Numbered from the stretch's first letter, positions 1 to 9,810 are shown. The stretch is 64,000 bases of DNA from Burkholderia gladioli (GCF_000959725.1 NZ_CP009323.1:806001-870000), one strand, 5' to 3'. The notes: a model not told the origin generated them from the letters alone. Translations and numbers: made by a program.

Positions 1-573
1 GAAGTTCTTCGCGGCGAAGTCCCAGTTCACGATGTTCCAGAACGCTTCGACGAACTTCGGACGCGCGTTGCGGTAGTCGATGTAGTAGGCGTGTTCCCAC
101 ACGTCGATCGTCAGCAGCGGCTTGGCGTCGGTGGTCAGCGGCGTGGCGGCGTTGCTGGTCGAGACCAGGTCGAGCGAGCCGTCGGCCTTCTTCACCAGCC
201 AGGCCCAGCCCGAACCAAAGGTGCCCACGGCCGTCTTCGTGAAGGCTTCCTTGAAGGCGTCGAACGAACCCCACTTGGCGTTGATCGCGTCGCCCAGCGC
301 GCCGGTCGGCGCACCGCCGCCCTGCGGCGAGAGGCTGTTCCAGAAGAAGGTGTGATTCCAGATTTGCGCGGCGTTGTTGAAAATACCGCCCGACGACTTC
401 TTCACGATCTCCTCGAGCGAGAGGTTCTCGAACTCGGTGCCCGGGATCAGGTTGTTCAGGTTCGTCACATAGGTCTGGTGGTGCTTGCCGTAGTGGAACT
501 GGATCGTCTCTGCCGAAATGTGCGGAGCGAGCGCGTCTTCAGCGTACGGCAGCGGCGGGAGCGTATGAGCCAT
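1..573 (-). CDS. sodB: Superoxide dismutase [Fe] (3' end cut by window edge)
   Basis: Cytoplasmic Fe-superoxide dismutase, which converts superoxide to peroxide and oxygen. 191 codons are visible, starting at the ATG at 573; the last residues and the stop lie left of the window. The N-terminus reads [13 protein letters not shown]. The first metal histidine is in HYGKHHQTY (His27), the second in WNHTFFW, and the C-terminal Asp/His pair is in DVWEHAYY, as in Fe-SODs. The QGGGAPTG stretch is also typical of SodB. The upstream AAAGGAA serves as ribosome binding site, and a good sigma-70 promoter lies 50-80 bp upstream. The gene is monocistronic here, and xseA follows upstream in the same orientation. 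Fe rather than Mn specificity is inferred from family resemblance. Confidence 0.96.
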   Translation of the reverse strand, partial: MAHTLPPLPYAEDALAPHISAETIQFHYGKHHQTYVTNLNNLIPGTEFENLSLEEIVKKSSGGIFNNAAQIWNHTFFWNSLSPQGGGAPTGALGDAINAKWGSFDAFKEAFTKTAVGTFGSGWAWLVKKADGSLDLVSTSNAATPLTTDAKPLLTIDVWEHAYYIDYRNARPKFVEAFWNIVNWDFAAKNF

Positions 574-621
574 GGCGATTCCTTTGAAGTATGTGGGGGA
601 CTAGGGCCTGCAGAGCGTCCG

Positions 622-650
622 ATTGTAGGCGAGACCGAATAACCCCGCAA
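622..650 (-). promoter_or_regulatory. Candidate sigma-70 promoter of sodB
   Basis: On the minus strand, TTGCGG (650-645) is followed after 17 bp by TACAAT (627-622), ending about 48 bp before the sodB start codon. Box quality and spacing fit a housekeeping promoter. It is seen in the sequence only and has not been mapped. The gap 574-835 between sodB and xseA holds no other clear signal. Confidence 0.55.
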
Positions 651-835
651 ACTCGCGGGTATTCGAAATCGCCGCCTCCGTCCGACCGGCAGGGATGGTG
701 CGATAACGGCGAGACGCAAGATCGGCGCCCGGGTTCGACAGTTTCCCGATATCCGATATCACGCTCGCTGCATGATGGAGACGAGCATGAATCGGTCCCG
801 TGAATGCGGCATGTCGCGAGCCGTCGCGCCGAGAC

Positions 836-2218
836 TCAGAAGTTCTCGTCCAGGCGCGGCTGCACGTCGGCCAGCGAGACGTCGGCGCTGCCTTCGGCCA
901 GGTGCACGGTCAGGCGGCGCTGCGGTTTCAGCGCGCCGGGCGCGCGCACCGCGCGGCCGGTCTGGGTGTCGATCAGCGCGGCGTAACCGCGTTCCAGCGT
1001 GCGTTGCGGGCTCAGCACCTCGAGCCGCGCCGCGCAGCCCGCCACGCGCGCGGCGGCGCGCTCGTGGCGATGGCGCAGCGCCACGCCCAGCCGCTGCGAC
1101 CAGCCCGTCACCGACAGGCGCGCGGCCGCCACGTCGGGCCGCGTGCGCTGCCAGCGCAGCATCACCAGCGCGAAACGCGCGCGCGCATCGCGCACCGGCC
1201 GCGCGCCGGCCGAGGTCAGCCGCAGCGCGAGCTGCTGCAGATGGGTGCGCTGGCGCGCCAGGCGCTCGGCAGGGCTGACCAGCCGGCGCGCCAGCCAGTC
1301 GAGCTGCTGGGCGCGCGCCTCGAGCCCGCGCCGCAGGCCGCGGCGCAGCTCGGCCTGGCGCTCGCCCAGCTCGCGCAGCAGCAGCGCTCGCTGGGGGCTG
1401 ACCAGTTCGGCCGCGCCGGTCGGCGTCGGCGCGCGCAGGTCGGCGGCGAAATCGGCAATGGTGAAATCGGTCTCGTGGCCCACGCCGCTGACCACCGGCA
1501 GCTCGCTGGCGGCGATCGCGCGCGCCAGCGCCTCGTCGTTGAAGGACCAGAGATCCTCGATCGAGCCGCCGCCGCGGCACACGATCAGCACGTCCACCTC
1601 GCGGCGCGCATTCGCCGTCTGCACCATCGCGGTCAGCTTCTCGGCCGCGCCGGCGCCCTGCACCGGCGCCGGGTAGACGATCACCGGCAGGTGCGGGGCG
1701 CGCCGGGCGAGCGTGCTCAGCACGTCGCGCAAGGCAGCAGCCTGCAGCGAGGTGACGATGCCGATGGCGCGCGGGAAAGCCGGCAGCGCGCGCTTGCGCT
1801 CGGCCGCGAACAGGCCCTCGGCCTCGAGCTCGGCCTTCAGGCGCAGGAAGGCCTCGAACAGCTTGCCCTGCCCGGTGCGCCGCACCGCCTCGACGCTCAG
1901 TTGCACCTCGCCGCGCGGCTCGTACATGGTGACCAACGCGCGCACCTCGATGCGATCGCCCTCGCGCGGCGTAAACGGCGCGTGCTGGGCCCGGCCGCGG
2001 AACATCACGCAGCGCATCTGCGCGTCTTTGTCCTTGATCGAGAAGTACCAGTGGCCGCTCGCCGCGCGCGTGAAGTTCGACACTTCGCCCGATACCCAGC
2101 ACAGCGGGAAGGCGCGCTCGAGCATCGAGCCGATCGCGCGGTTCAGCGCGGAGACGGGGATCACGCCGTCGCCGGCGTTCGCGCCGCCGGGGCCAGGCAG
2201 GTAGGGATCGGATTGCAT
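836..2218 (-). CDS. xseA: Exodeoxyribonuclease VII large subunit
   Basis: Large, catalytic subunit of exonuclease VII, which with the small subunit XseB degrades single-stranded DNA to acid-soluble oligonucleotides. The 460-residue protein has the N-terminal OB-fold ([18 protein letters not shown], about residues 41-58) and the family core motifs [12 protein letters not shown] and [17 protein letters not shown], then a long arginine-rich helical region and a C-terminal segment. I chose the ATG at 2218 (MQSDPYLP) because the longer reading from 2317 adds 33 residues of low-complexity sequence and because 460 aa matches the usual XseA length. No strong Shine-Dalgarno is visible. xseB is not in this window, which is common because the two genes are often unlinked. 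Confidence 0.93.
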   Translation of the reverse strand: MQSDPYLPGPGGANAGDGVIPVSALNRAIGSMLERAFPLCWVSGEVSNFTRAASGHWYFSIKDKDAQMRCVMFRGRAQHAPFTPREGDRIEVRALVTMYEPRGEVQLSVEAVRRTGQGKLFEAFLRLKAELEAEGLFAAERKRALPAFPRAIGIVTSLQAAALRDVLSTLARRAPHLPVIVYPAPVQGAGAAEKLTAMVQTANARREVDVLIVCRGGGSIEDLWSFNDEALARAIAASELPVVSGVGHETDFTIADFAADLRAPTPTGAAELVSPQRALLLRELGERQAELRRGLRRGLEARAQQLDWLARRLVSPAERLARQRTHLQQLALRLTSAGARPVRDARARFALVMLRWQRTRPDVAAARLSVTGWSQRLGVALRHRHERAAARVAGCAARLEVLSPQRTLERGYAALIDTQTGRAVRAPGALKPQRRLTVHLAEGSADVSLADVQPRLDENF

Positions 2219-2737
2219 TGCGTGAGGAGGATGAGGGAGCGGGCACACGATAGCGTCGCCGCGCCGCTCCGGCAAGCCTCGCGGCCGGCATGGCGCGCGG
2301 CCAGACGAAGTGTCCACATCCGCGCCGGATCAGGGACAGAGACGCAACAAAGCTCTCAAAAACCCTTAAGAAATCCGTCAAGTCCTTGATTTTGCTTGCT
2401 TTATTTGTGACATATTGTGACAGGACGCCGATCGGATGGCCGCCGTGCGGGCCTTTGCGCCGATCGCGAGGCCAGTTTTTCACAGACTTATCCACAGCCG
2501 CGTCGATCCGTCCACAGGGCTGGACGACTTGCCGCGCGCGGCGGCACCGCGCTAGAGTGCCGCCTTTCGGAACACGCCCGAGCCGCCTGGTCGGCGGTTC
2601 GGGCGCGCGTCCGCCTCGCCCCACCGGAGAACCCCGTTGACCGCTTCGTCCGCTCCCGCTTCGCCACGGTCCGCCGCGTCGGCAGTTCGTCCGTCCGTCA
2701 TGGCTCCGTGCTCGCGCCGCGCCGGCGCCGCCGCCCG
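2219..2737. other. 519-bp gene-free gap between xseA and lpxK
   Basis: This divergent gap is the longest near the left end. It contains an AT-rich stretch (about 2340-2425) with a direct repeat of TTGTGACA (2405-2412 and 2415-2422), then a run of DnaA-box-like sequences (2476-2516, listed separately). The last 100 bp hold a 34-codon reading frame from a TTG at 2637, preceded by GGAGAACCCC, whose stop overlaps the lpxK ATG as ATGA. It is low-complexity Ala/Ser/Pro/Arg and I do not call it a gene. Confidence 0.6.
2476..2516 (+). promoter_or_regulatory. Cluster of DnaA-box-like sequences
   Basis: TTATCCACA at 2488-2496 is an exact DnaA consensus box. TTTTTCACA at 2476-2484 fits the relaxed TTWTNCACA consensus in the same orientation with start-to-start spacing of 12 bp. 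CCGTCCACA at 2508-2516 is a weaker third match 20 bp further on. An AT-rich stretch precedes them. No replication gene is nearby, so this is not a chromosome origin. A DnaA-titration or transcriptional role is only inference. Confidence 0.5.
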
Positions 2738-3763
2738 ATGAGCCGCGGAGGCCTGGGCGCGCGCCTGGAGGCCACGCTGGCGCGCGAATGGCAGCGGCGC
2801 GGGGCGCTGGCCTGGGCCTTGACGCCGCTGGCCGCCGTGTTCGGCGGCATCGCCGCGCTGCGCCGCCTGGCCTTCGCGGCCGGCTGGAAGCCGATCGTCG
2901 ACACCGGCCTGCCGGTGGTGGTGGTCGGCAACGTGACGGTGGGCGGCACCGGCAAGACGCCGACCGTGATCGCCCTGATCGAGGCGCTGCGCGCCAACGG
3001 CTTCCATCCCGGCGTGGTGTCGCGCGGCTACGGCGCCGAGATCCGCGAGCCGACCGAGGTCGCGCCCGATTCGCCGGCCTCGCGCGCCGGCGACGAACCG
3101 CTGCTGATCGCGCGCCGTACCCAGGCGCCGGTGGTGGTCTGCCCGGACCGGGTGGCGGCGATCCGCGCGCTGGCCGCCGCGCATCCCGAGGTAGACGTGG
3201 TGGTCAGCGACGACGGCCTGCAGCACTACCGGATGGCGCGCCGCGTCGAGCTGGTGGTGTTCGACCACCGGCTCGGCGGCAACGGCTTCCTGCTGCCGGC
3301 CGGCCCCTTGCGCGAGCCGCTGTCGCGTCGACGCGACGCCACCCTGGTCAACGATCCCTACAGCCGCGCGCTGCCGCCCTGGCCGAACACCTACGCGCTG
3401 CGGCTCGCGCCCGGCGACGCCTGGCATCTCGACGAGCCCTCGCGACGCCGCCCGCTGGCCCAGTTCGCCGGCGAGCGGGTGCTGGCCGCGGCCGGCATCG
3501 GCGCGCCCGAGCGCTTCTTCGCGACCCTGCGCGCGGCGGGCCTGGCCCCCGCCACGCGGGCCCTGCCCGACCATTACGCCTACGCCGAGAACCCCTTCGC
3601 GCACGACGATGCCGACGTGATCCTGATCACCGAGAAGGATGCAGTAAAATTGGGCGCTTCCTGGCGCGATGCCCGACTCTGGGTCGTCCCTGTCGAGGCC
3701 GCGCTCGATCCCCGCCTTATCGCTCTCGTTGTGGAGAAACTCCGTGGACGCTCGCCTGCTTGA
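2738..3763 (+). CDS. lpxK: Tetraacyldisaccharide 4'-kinase
   Basis: Phosphorylates the 4' position of the lipid A disaccharide precursor at the inner membrane face, the sixth step of lipid A synthesis. The 341-aa protein has an N-terminal hydrophobic helix ([18 protein letters not shown]), the P-loop [13 protein letters not shown] (about residues 67-79), the [11 protein letters not shown] motif and the C-terminal [10 protein letters not shown] motif, all diagnostic for LpxK. The start at 2738 gives the family length; the open frame extends to 2417, but the extra sequence is low complexity. The 3' end overlaps the next gene by 20 bp, so the two are translationally coupled, and kdsB follows. 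The grouping of lipid A and KDO genes supports an LPS-precursor operon. Confidence 0.95.
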   Translation: MSRGGLGARLEATLAREWQRRGALAWALTPLAAVFGGIAALRRLAFAAGWKPIVDTGLPVVVVGNVTVGGTGKTPTVIALIEALRANGFHPGVVSRGYGAEIREPTEVAPDSPASRAGDEPLLIARRTQAPVVVCPDRVAAIRALAAAHPEVDVVVSDDGLQHYRMARRVELVVFDHRLGGNGFLLPAGPLREPLSRRRDATLVNDPYSRALPPWPNTYALRLAPGDAWHLDEPSRRRPLAQFAGERVLAAAGIGAPERFFATLRAAGLAPATRALPDHYAYAENPFAHDDADVILITEKDAVKLGASWRDARLWVVPVEAALDPRLIALVVEKLRGRSPA

Positions 3764-3950
3764 AATCATCGTGTGCCCGATCTGCAAGGGCCCGCTCCAG
3801 CATGACCGCGCCGCGCAGGAATTGATCTGTCATGCCGACAAGCTGGCCTACCCGATTCGCGACGGCATCCCCGTGATGCTGGTCGACGAAGCGCGACAGA
3901 CCGTCGAGGGCACGCCCGTCGACCCTGCCGGCCCCGCCGCCACGCACTGA
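3744..3950 (+). CDS. Trm112 family zinc-ribbon-like protein
   Basis: Small 68-aa protein of the Trm112/YcaR family. It begins with a GTG at 3744 inside the end of lpxK, behind the purine-rich GTGGAGAAAC. It reads [17 protein letters not shown], then [20 protein letters not shown]. Three of the four family cysteine positions are visible (CPIC and LIC), so a complete zinc site is not certain. The location between lpxK and kdsB is conserved in many proteobacteria (ycaR in E. coli). The bacterial function is not firmly known; eukaryotic and archaeal Trm112 activates methyltransferases, so a partner-stabilising role is possible. The 3' tail ([17 protein letters not shown]) is low complexity. Confidence 0.9.
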   Translation: MDARLLEIIVCPICKGPLQHDRAAQELICHADKLAYPIRDGIPVMLVDEARQTVEGTPVDPAGPAATH

Positions 3951-4042
3951 GGCGCCGGCCGAACACCGGCCAGCCGCCCCGCTCGCGCCCGCCCCCGTGG
4001 CGGGCGCGGCGCTTTCGAACCCGTTCGCTCCCGATCCCATCG

Positions 4043-4834
4043 ATGACCACTCCGTCGCCCTTCATCGCCGTCGTGCCGGCCCGCCTCGCCTCCACGCGCC
4101 TGCCCAACAAGCCGCTCGCCGATATCGGCGGCAAGCCGATGGTGGTGCGCGTGGCCGAGCGCGCGCGCGAGGCCGGCGCGGCCCGCGTGCTGGTGGCTTC
4201 CGATGCGCCCAGCGTGCTCGAGGCCGCGCAGGCGGCCGGTTTCGAGGCCCTGCTCACGCGCGCCGACCATCCCTCGGGCACCGATCGCCTGGCGGAGGTG
4301 GCCACCACGCTGGCGCTGCCCAACGACACGATCGTGGTCAACGTGCAGGGCGACGAGCCCCTGATTGACCCGACACTCGTCCGCGACGTAGCGTCGCACC
4401 TCGCAACGCACCCGGATTGTGCAATCGCAACTGCCGCGCATCCGATCCATGATCCGGAGGAAGTGTTCAATCCGAACGTGGTGAAGGTCGCGCTCGACGC
4501 GAAAAGCGTTGCGCTGTATTTCTCGCGCGCGCCGATCCCCTGGTCGCGCGATGCCTGGCAGGCGCACTGGCCGGCCGTCGAAACCATGCCCGGGCCGGCC
4601 TTCCCGGCCTATCGGCACATCGGGCTGTATGCCTATCGCGCGCGTTTCCTGCGCAGCTACCCGGGCCTCGCGCAGGCGCCGATCGAGCAGGCCGAGCAGC
4701 TCGAACAGCTGCGCGCGATGTGGCACGGCGAGCGGATCGCCGTGCTCGTCACAAAATCAGCCCCGGCACCGGGCGTCGACACCCCCGCCGATCTGGCTCG
4801 CGTGCAGGCCCTTTTTCGGTCGACCGAAAAATAA
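4043..4834 (+). CDS. kdsB: 3-deoxy-manno-octulosonate cytidylyltransferase
   Basis: Activates KDO with CTP to CMP-KDO for the inner core of LPS; a cytoplasmic enzyme. The 263-aa protein opens with the nucleotidyltransferase signature [20 protein letters not shown] and carries [19 protein letters not shown] and the late RHIGLYAYR motif, in the order expected for KdsB. Its length matches the family (about 250 aa). It sits 92 bp after the Trm112 gene in the lpxK operon. The last codons (from 4812) form half of a perfect 20-bp palindrome, listed separately. Confidence 0.96.
   Translation: MTTPSPFIAVVPARLASTRLPNKPLADIGGKPMVVRVAERAREAGAARVLVASDAPSVLEAAQAAGFEALLTRADHPSGTDRLAEVATTLALPNDTIVVNVQGDEPLIDPTLVRDVASHLATHPDCAIATAAHPIHDPEEVFNPNVVKVALDAKSVALYFSRAPIPWSRDAWQAHWPAVETMPGPAFPAYRHIGLYAYRARFLRSYPGLAQAPIEQAEQLEQLRAMWHGERIAVLVTKSAPAPGVDTPADLARVQALFRSTEK
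4812..4831. repeat. Perfect 20-bp palindrome at the kdsB 3' end
   Basis: TTTTTCGGTCGACCGAAAAA is its own reverse complement and ends one base before the kdsB TAA. The stem is short on GC and could act either as a weak bidirectional terminator (A-run, hairpin, T-run) or as a protein site upstream of adk. A possible -10 box, CATAAT, follows at 4842-4847, but I see no matching -35. Confidence 0.6.
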
Positions 4835-4886
4835 GCCATGGCATAATCGGGCGACTGTGCGAGCCCTCAGGCGCCGCCCACGTTGA

Positions 4887-5705
<819 letters not shown>

Positions 5706-5819
5706 GCACGCCGCGCCACGCGCGAGCGTCAAGGGCCGCCCCTCGCCGGGCGGCTTTTTTTCGCACGCCGCGCCACGCGCGAGCGTTAAGGGCCGCCCCT
5801 CGCCGGGCGGCTTTTTTTC
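5706..5819 (+). terminator. Tandemly duplicated adk terminator (2 x 57 bp)
   Basis: Two head-to-tail copies of a 57-bp unit (5706-5762 and 5763-5819) start immediately after the adk stop. I see one difference (GCGTCAAGG versus GCGTTAAGG). Each copy ends in a GCCGCCC..GGGCGGC hairpin followed by seven or more T residues, i.e. a complete Rho-independent terminator. Confidence 0.9.
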
Positions 5820-5922
5820 GTCCCGCGACCGAGAAACGCACGATCGTTCGCTTCACGCCGCCGTCGCGCCGCCTTCCGTACAATCGACCGGGATCGCCAA
5901 TAACAAACCAACGGGAGCAAGG

Positions 5923-6681
5923 ATGGAACTACGCGACAACGTGTTTCTGATCACCGGCGGCGCCTCGGGGCTGGGCGCGGGCACCGCGCGCATGCTGGCC
6001 GGCGCGGGCGCCAAGGTGGTGCTGGCCGACCTGAACCGCGAGGCCGGCGAGGCGCTGGCCCGCGAGCTGGGCGGCCTGTTCACGGCCTGCGACGTGACGC
6101 GCGAGGACGACGCCAAGGCCGCCGTGGAAGCGGCCACCGGGCTCGGCACGCTGCGCGGCCTGATCAATTGCGCGGGCATCGCGCCCGCCGCGAAGACGGT
6201 CGGCAAGGACGGCCCGCATGCGCTGGAGCTGTTCGCCAAGGTGGTGTCGATCAACCTGGTCGGCACCTTCAACATGGCGCGCCTGGCGGCCGCGGCGATG
6301 TCGGCCAATGCGCCGGCTGCCTCGGGCGAGCGCGGCGTGATCATCAATACCGCCTCGGTGGCGGCCTTCGACGGCCAGATCGGCCAGGCCGCCTACGCCG
6401 CCTCGAAGGCCGGCGTGGCCGGCATGACGCTGCCGCTGGCGCGCGACCTGTCGCGCAACGCGATCCGCGTGATGACGATCGCGCCGGGCATCTTCGAGAC
6501 GCCGATGCTGCTCGGCATGCCGCAGGAGGTGCAGGACGCGCTCGGCGCGATGGTGCCGTTCCCGCCGCGCCTGGGCAAGCCCGAGGAATACGCGATGCTG
6601 GCGCGCCAGATCCTCGAGAACACCATGCTCAACGGCGAGGTGATCCGCCTGGACGGCGCGATCCGGATGCAGCCGAAGTAA
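5923..6681 (+). CDS. Short-chain dehydrogenase, 3-hydroxyacyl-CoA dehydrogenase type 2-like
   Basis: NAD(P)-dependent oxidoreductase of the classical SDR family, 252 aa. It has the dinucleotide motif [12 protein letters not shown] (about residues 11-22), an acidic residue after the second strand (VVLADLNRE, favouring NAD), NCAGIAP (the NNAG-type motif), the catalytic Ser in INTASVAAF and YAASK with the catalytic Tyr and Lys. The start [13 protein letters not shown] and the [15 protein letters not shown] region resemble the HSD17B10/3-hydroxyacyl-CoA dehydrogenase type 2 group, so fatty-acid or branched-chain acyl-CoA oxidation is likely but not proven. The ATG follows ACGGGAGCAAGG. It is monocistronic, with a hairpin terminator after it. 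Confidence 0.85.
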   Translation: MELRDNVFLITGGASGLGAGTARMLAGAGAKVVLADLNREAGEALARELGGLFTACDVTREDDAKAAVEAATGLGTLRGLINCAGIAPAAKTVGKDGPHALELFAKVVSINLVGTFNMARLAAAAMSANAPAASGERGVIINTASVAAFDGQIGQAAYAASKAGVAGMTLPLARDLSRNAIRVMTIAPGIFETPMLLGMPQEVQDALGAMVPFPPRLGKPEEYAMLARQILENTMLNGEVIRLDGAIRMQPK

Positions 6682-6706
6682 GCACGCGGCCTGCCCGCCC
6701 GATGCG

Positions 6707-6747
6707 ACGACGCCCGCGATCCCCGATGAGGGAATCGCGGGCGTCGT
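6707..6747. terminator. Hairpin terminator between convergent genes
   Basis: ACGACGCCCGCGAT.CCC pairs with GGGAATCGCGGGCGTCGT (17 bp, one bulge, 6-nt loop) between the ends of the SDR gene and the leftward SirB1-like gene. It can serve both strands. The T-run is weak, so efficiency is uncertain. Confidence 0.6.
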
Positions 6748-6777
6748 TCATGATGCCGGCCTTGGCCCCGTCCTGTC

Positions 6778-7632
6778 TCAGTCCTCGTCGCCGCGCCGCA
6801 TGCGCTGGCGCAGCTCGCTCAGTTGCGCCTCGACGATGGTCGCGTCGACCGCCTCCGGACATTCCTCGAGATACATCTCGAGATCCTCCAGCGCGGGACG
6901 CAGGTAGTCGAGCCGCGCGTAGGCGAAACCGCGGTCGCGCACCTCGTCGAGCTGGCCCGGCAGCAGCACCACCAGCCGCTGCTGGACCGCCAGGAGACGC
7001 TGCCAGCGCTCGGTCTGCAGGTAGATCGCCTTCAGGTTGTTGAGCATGCGCGCCAGCACCTCGCGGCTGGTGGCCGGCTGCAGCAGCGCGCGCAGCGTGC
7101 TGGCCATGGTCTGCTCGGGATGGGCGACGTAGGGCTCCAGCATCTCGACCAAGTCCGATTCGGACAGCGAACGGCCGGTGGTCGGATCGATCATCGCGTC
7201 GCCGTCGGGCAGGCTCGCGCGCAGCAGGAAATGGCCGGGGAACGACACGCCGCGCACCGACAGCCCGATCTGCCCGGCCAGCTCCAGGTAGATCACCGAC
7301 AGCGAGATCGGGATCCCGCGGCGGCGCTTGGCCACCATGTTCAGGTAGCTGTTGTCGGGATCGTAATAATCGTTGTGGTTGCAGGCGAAGCCGAGCTCGC
7401 GGAAGAAGAAGTCGTTGAGCGCGTCGACCTTGTCGCGATCGCTCGTGCCGGTGCGCGCGCGCCGGCGAAAGCGCAGCACCAGCGCGTCCAGCTCGGCCAG
7501 CACCGCCTGCATGTCGAGGTCCGGGTAGGCATCCTGCGCGAGCGAGAGCGCGGCCTCGGTCAGCGGCAGGCTGTCGTCCTCGGCCACCAGGGTGCTGAAG
7601 AAATCGAGTACTCGGGTCATGGTGTTCGTCAT
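6778..7632 (-). CDS. SirB1/transglutaminase-like family protein (TPR C-terminus)
   Basis: 284-aa protein of the SirB1 (YchA) family. The N-terminal half has the transglutaminase-like segment LNDFFFRELGFACNHNDYYD, RRGIPISLSVIYLELA and VSFPGHFLLR; the usual catalytic Cys of true transglutaminases is not evident, as in most of the family. The C-terminal third (from about residue 190) looks like a tetratricopeptide pair. I place the start at the ATG at 7632, whose ATGA overlaps the murJ stop; MTRV four codons later is an alternative. The overlap means it is co-translated with murJ. Function is unknown; the family is conserved in proteobacteria. Confidence 0.8.
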   Translation of the reverse strand: MTNTMTRVLDFFSTLVAEDDSLPLTEAALSLAQDAYPDLDMQAVLAELDALVLRFRRRARTGTSDRDKVDALNDFFFRELGFACNHNDYYDPDNSYLNMVAKRRRGIPISLSVIYLELAGQIGLSVRGVSFPGHFLLRASLPDGDAMIDPTTGRSLSESDLVEMLEPYVAHPEQTMASTLRALLQPATSREVLARMLNNLKAIYLQTERWQRLLAVQQRLVVLLPGQLDEVRDRGFAYARLDYLRPALEDLEMYLEECPEAVDATIVEAQLSELRQRMRRGDED

Positions 7633-9179
7633 TTGGCGCGGCGGCGGAAATACGCGTACTTGAAGCCCATCAGCCACAACATACCGAAATATAGTGCGGC
7701 GAACAGGATCAGGCTCGCGGCCGTCAGCGCGATGCGCGCCAGCGGCTCGGCGCGCAACCCGGTCCAGTCGAAGCTGGTCGCGAACCAGTGCATCACGCCG
7801 GCCAGCACCAGCGAGGCGCCGAGCAGTTGCAGGAAGAAGCGCGGCCAGCCCGGCGAGGGCTGGTAGATGCCGCGCCGGCGCAGCCCGATGAAGAGCAGCA
7901 GCGAATTGAGCGAGGCGCCCACGCCGATGCTCAGCGTCAGGCCCGCATGGCCGAGGATGGGCACGAACACGTAGTTCGACAACTGGGTGACGATCAGCAC
8001 CACGATCGCGATCTTCACCGGCGTCTTGATGTCCTGCTTGGCGTAGAAGCCCGGCGCGAGGATCTTGATCAGGATGATGCCGACCAGGCCGATGCCGTAG
8101 GCGGCCAGCGCCCGCGCCACCATCTCCACCGTGTGCGCGTCGAACTTGCCGTAGTTGAACAGCGTGGCGGTGAGCGGCTCGGCGAATACCAGCAGGCCCA
8201 GCGCGCTGGGCGCGGCGAGCAGGAAGGTCACGCGCAGACCCCAGTCGAGCAGCGCCGAGTACTCGGTCGCATCGGCATCGACGTGCGCCTTCGACAGGCT
8301 CGGCAGCAGGATGGTGCCGAGCGCCACGCCGAGCAGCGCGGTCGGGAATTCCATCAGGCGGTCGGCGTAGTTGATCCAGGACACCGCGCCCTGCCCGAGC
8401 CGCGAGGCGATATTGGTGTTGATGATCAGCGAGAGCTGGGCCACCGAGACCGCGAAGGTGGCCGGCACCATCTTGGCCAGCACGCGCTTGACGCCCGGGT
8501 GGGCCAGCGCGCGCCAGGGGTTCAGGCCGATGCGCGGCACCATGTCGATGCGCTTCAGGCCCGGCCACTGCACCATGAACTGCAGCAGGCCGCCGACGAT
8601 CACGGCCCAGGCCAGCGCATAGACCGGCATCTTCAGGTGCGGCGCGACGAAGGCCGCCGCGCCGATGAAGGAAACGTTCAGCAGCACCGGCGCGAAGGCC
8701 GGCAGCGAGAAGTTCTTGTAGGTGTTGAGCACGCCCGAGGCCAGCGTGGTCAGCGAGATGAAGATGATGTACGGGAACATGATCCGCGTCATCGTCACCG
8801 CCAGCGGGAAGGCCTGGCCGTCGGCGCGAAGCCCCGAGGCCACCGCGTAGACCACCCAGGCCGCGCCGGCCACCCCGGCCAGCGACAGCAGCGCCAGCGC
8901 CCAGGCCAGCACGGTGGACATCGCGTCGACCAGCGCCTTGGTCGCGTCGTGCCCCTTCTGGTTCTTGAACTCGGCGAGGATCGGCACGAAGGCCTGCGAG
9001 AACGCGCCCTCGGCCGACAGCCGGCGCAGCAGGTTCGGGATGCGGAACGCGACGTAGAAGGCGTCGGTATATTGGCTGGCGCCGAACGCTCGCGCGATCA
9101 GCGTCTCACGGGCCAGACCGGTCACGCGCGACAAGAGCGTGAAGCCGCTGACCGTCAGCAGGGCTCGGAATAGATTCAT
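7629..9179 (-). CDS. murJ: Lipid II flippase MurJ (MviN)
   Basis: Inner-membrane flippase that moves lipid II to the periplasmic side for peptidoglycan synthesis. The 516-aa protein is almost entirely hydrophobic helices (about 14), starts MNLFRALLTVSGFTLLSRVTG and carries the MATE-like RVTGLARETLIARAFGAS and RIPNLLRRLSAEGAFSQAF motifs, with the conserved arginines of the substrate cavity. The ATG at 9179 is chosen because the open frame upstream (to 9809) is rich in stray residues and crosses the rpsT promoter. It overlaps the SirB1-like gene by 4 bp. Confidence 0.96.
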   Translation of the reverse strand: MNLFRALLTVSGFTLLSRVTGLARETLIARAFGASQYTDAFYVAFRIPNLLRRLSAEGAFSQAFVPILAEFKNQKGHDATKALVDAMSTVLAWALALLSLAGVAGAAWVVYAVASGLRADGQAFPLAVTMTRIMFPYIIFISLTTLASGVLNTYKNFSLPAFAPVLLNVSFIGAAAFVAPHLKMPVYALAWAVIVGGLLQFMVQWPGLKRIDMVPRIGLNPWRALAHPGVKRVLAKMVPATFAVSVAQLSLIINTNIASRLGQGAVSWINYADRLMEFPTALLGVALGTILLPSLSKAHVDADATEYSALLDWGLRVTFLLAAPSALGLLVFAEPLTATLFNYGKFDAHTVEMVARALAAYGIGLVGIILIKILAPGFYAKQDIKTPVKIAIVVLIVTQLSNYVFVPILGHAGLTLSIGVGASLNSLLLFIGLRRRGIYQPSPGWPRFFLQLLGASLVLAGVMHWFATSFDWTGLRAEPLARIALTAASLILFAALYFGMLWLMGFKYAYFRRRAK

Positions 9180-9485
9180 GGGGCGCTTATTATACGGAAG
9201 GCCCGTTGGGTTCCGCCCCTCGCGGCGGAAAAAGCCGCCGCCTCGGCAGCGTGCCGGCAAGGCGACGCCATCGTTCGCCGAGCTTGTCTTTGCCTTGATT
9301 TTGTTGCTATAATCGCCCGTTTCTGAGTCTGCATTCGCGCTGCGGTGATCATCGAGCACGTTGCCGGCCTCGGTGAAACCTATGTTTTTTGGGCCCCGGG
9401 CAATCGCTCTCGAGGGTCGGATCGAAAAGCAGCGCTTGGCCGTCAGGCTCCAAGCTCTGGAAACAGGACAGGATAAGGAACCGTC
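9180..9485. other. 306-bp divergent region between murJ and rpsT
   Basis: Contains the rpsT promoter (listed separately) and a leader of about 165 nt. I see no gene in it. The leader ends in AGGATAAGGAACCGTC just before the rpsT ATG. Confidence 0.6.
9284..9313 (+). promoter_or_regulatory. Candidate sigma-70 promoter of rpsT
   Basis: TTGTCT (9284-9289), 18 bp, then a perfect TATAAT (9308-9313), in an unusually AT-rich stretch for this genome. It lies about 170 bp before the S20 start, leaving room for the long leader on which S20 autoregulation acts in E. coli. That regulation is not shown here. Confidence 0.6.
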
Positions 9486-9761
9486 ATGGCTAACTCCGCA
9501 CAAGCACGCAAGCGCGCCCGCCAGGCAGCGAAGGCTAACTCGCACAACTCGGCGCTGCGCTCGAAATTCCGTACCGCCATCAAGGCCGTTCGCAAGGCGA
9601 TCGACGCCGGCGACCAAGCCAAGGCAGCCGAGCTGTACAAGGCCGCCACCAAGACGATCGACACGATCGCCGACAAGAAGATCGTTCACAAGAACAAGGC
9701 TGCTCGCCACAAGAGCCGCCTGTCGGCAGCGGTCAAGGGCCTGCAGGCCGCCGCGCAGTAA
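9486..9761 (+). CDS. rpsT: 30S ribosomal protein S20
   Basis: Primary 16S rRNA-binding protein of the small subunit. The 91-aa, strongly basic, Ala/Lys-rich protein starts [13 protein letters not shown] and contains the conserved [19 protein letters not shown] and the C-terminal [18 protein letters not shown] region. It has a strong ribosome binding site (GATAAGGAACC) and a distinctly different, highly expressed codon bias. It is monocistronic and is followed by a terminator. Confidence 0.98.
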   Translation: MANSAQARKRARQAAKANSHNSALRSKFRTAIKAVRKAIDAGDQAKAAELYKAATKTIDTIADKKIVHKNKAARHKSRLSAAVKGLQAAAQ

Positions 9762-9810
9762 ATCCGGTGCGCCCGCGAATTTCGCGGGCCCCTGTTTCCT
9801 GCCGATCACG

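Noticed and set aside
2476..2516. Plasmid or chromosome origin from the DnaA boxes
   Set aside because: No dnaA, parAB, repA or gyrB nearby; the neighbours are housekeeping genes, so a regulatory cluster is the more modest reading.
6778..8568. 596-codon frame joining the SirB1-like gene with the antiparallel part of murJ
   Set aside because: Only the part from 7632 downward has homology; the upstream part is murJ DNA read in another frame.
7629..9809. N-terminal extension of MurJ to 726 aa
   Set aside because: It crosses the rpsT coding region and promoter; MNLFRALLTVSGF at 9179 is the conserved MurJ N-terminus.
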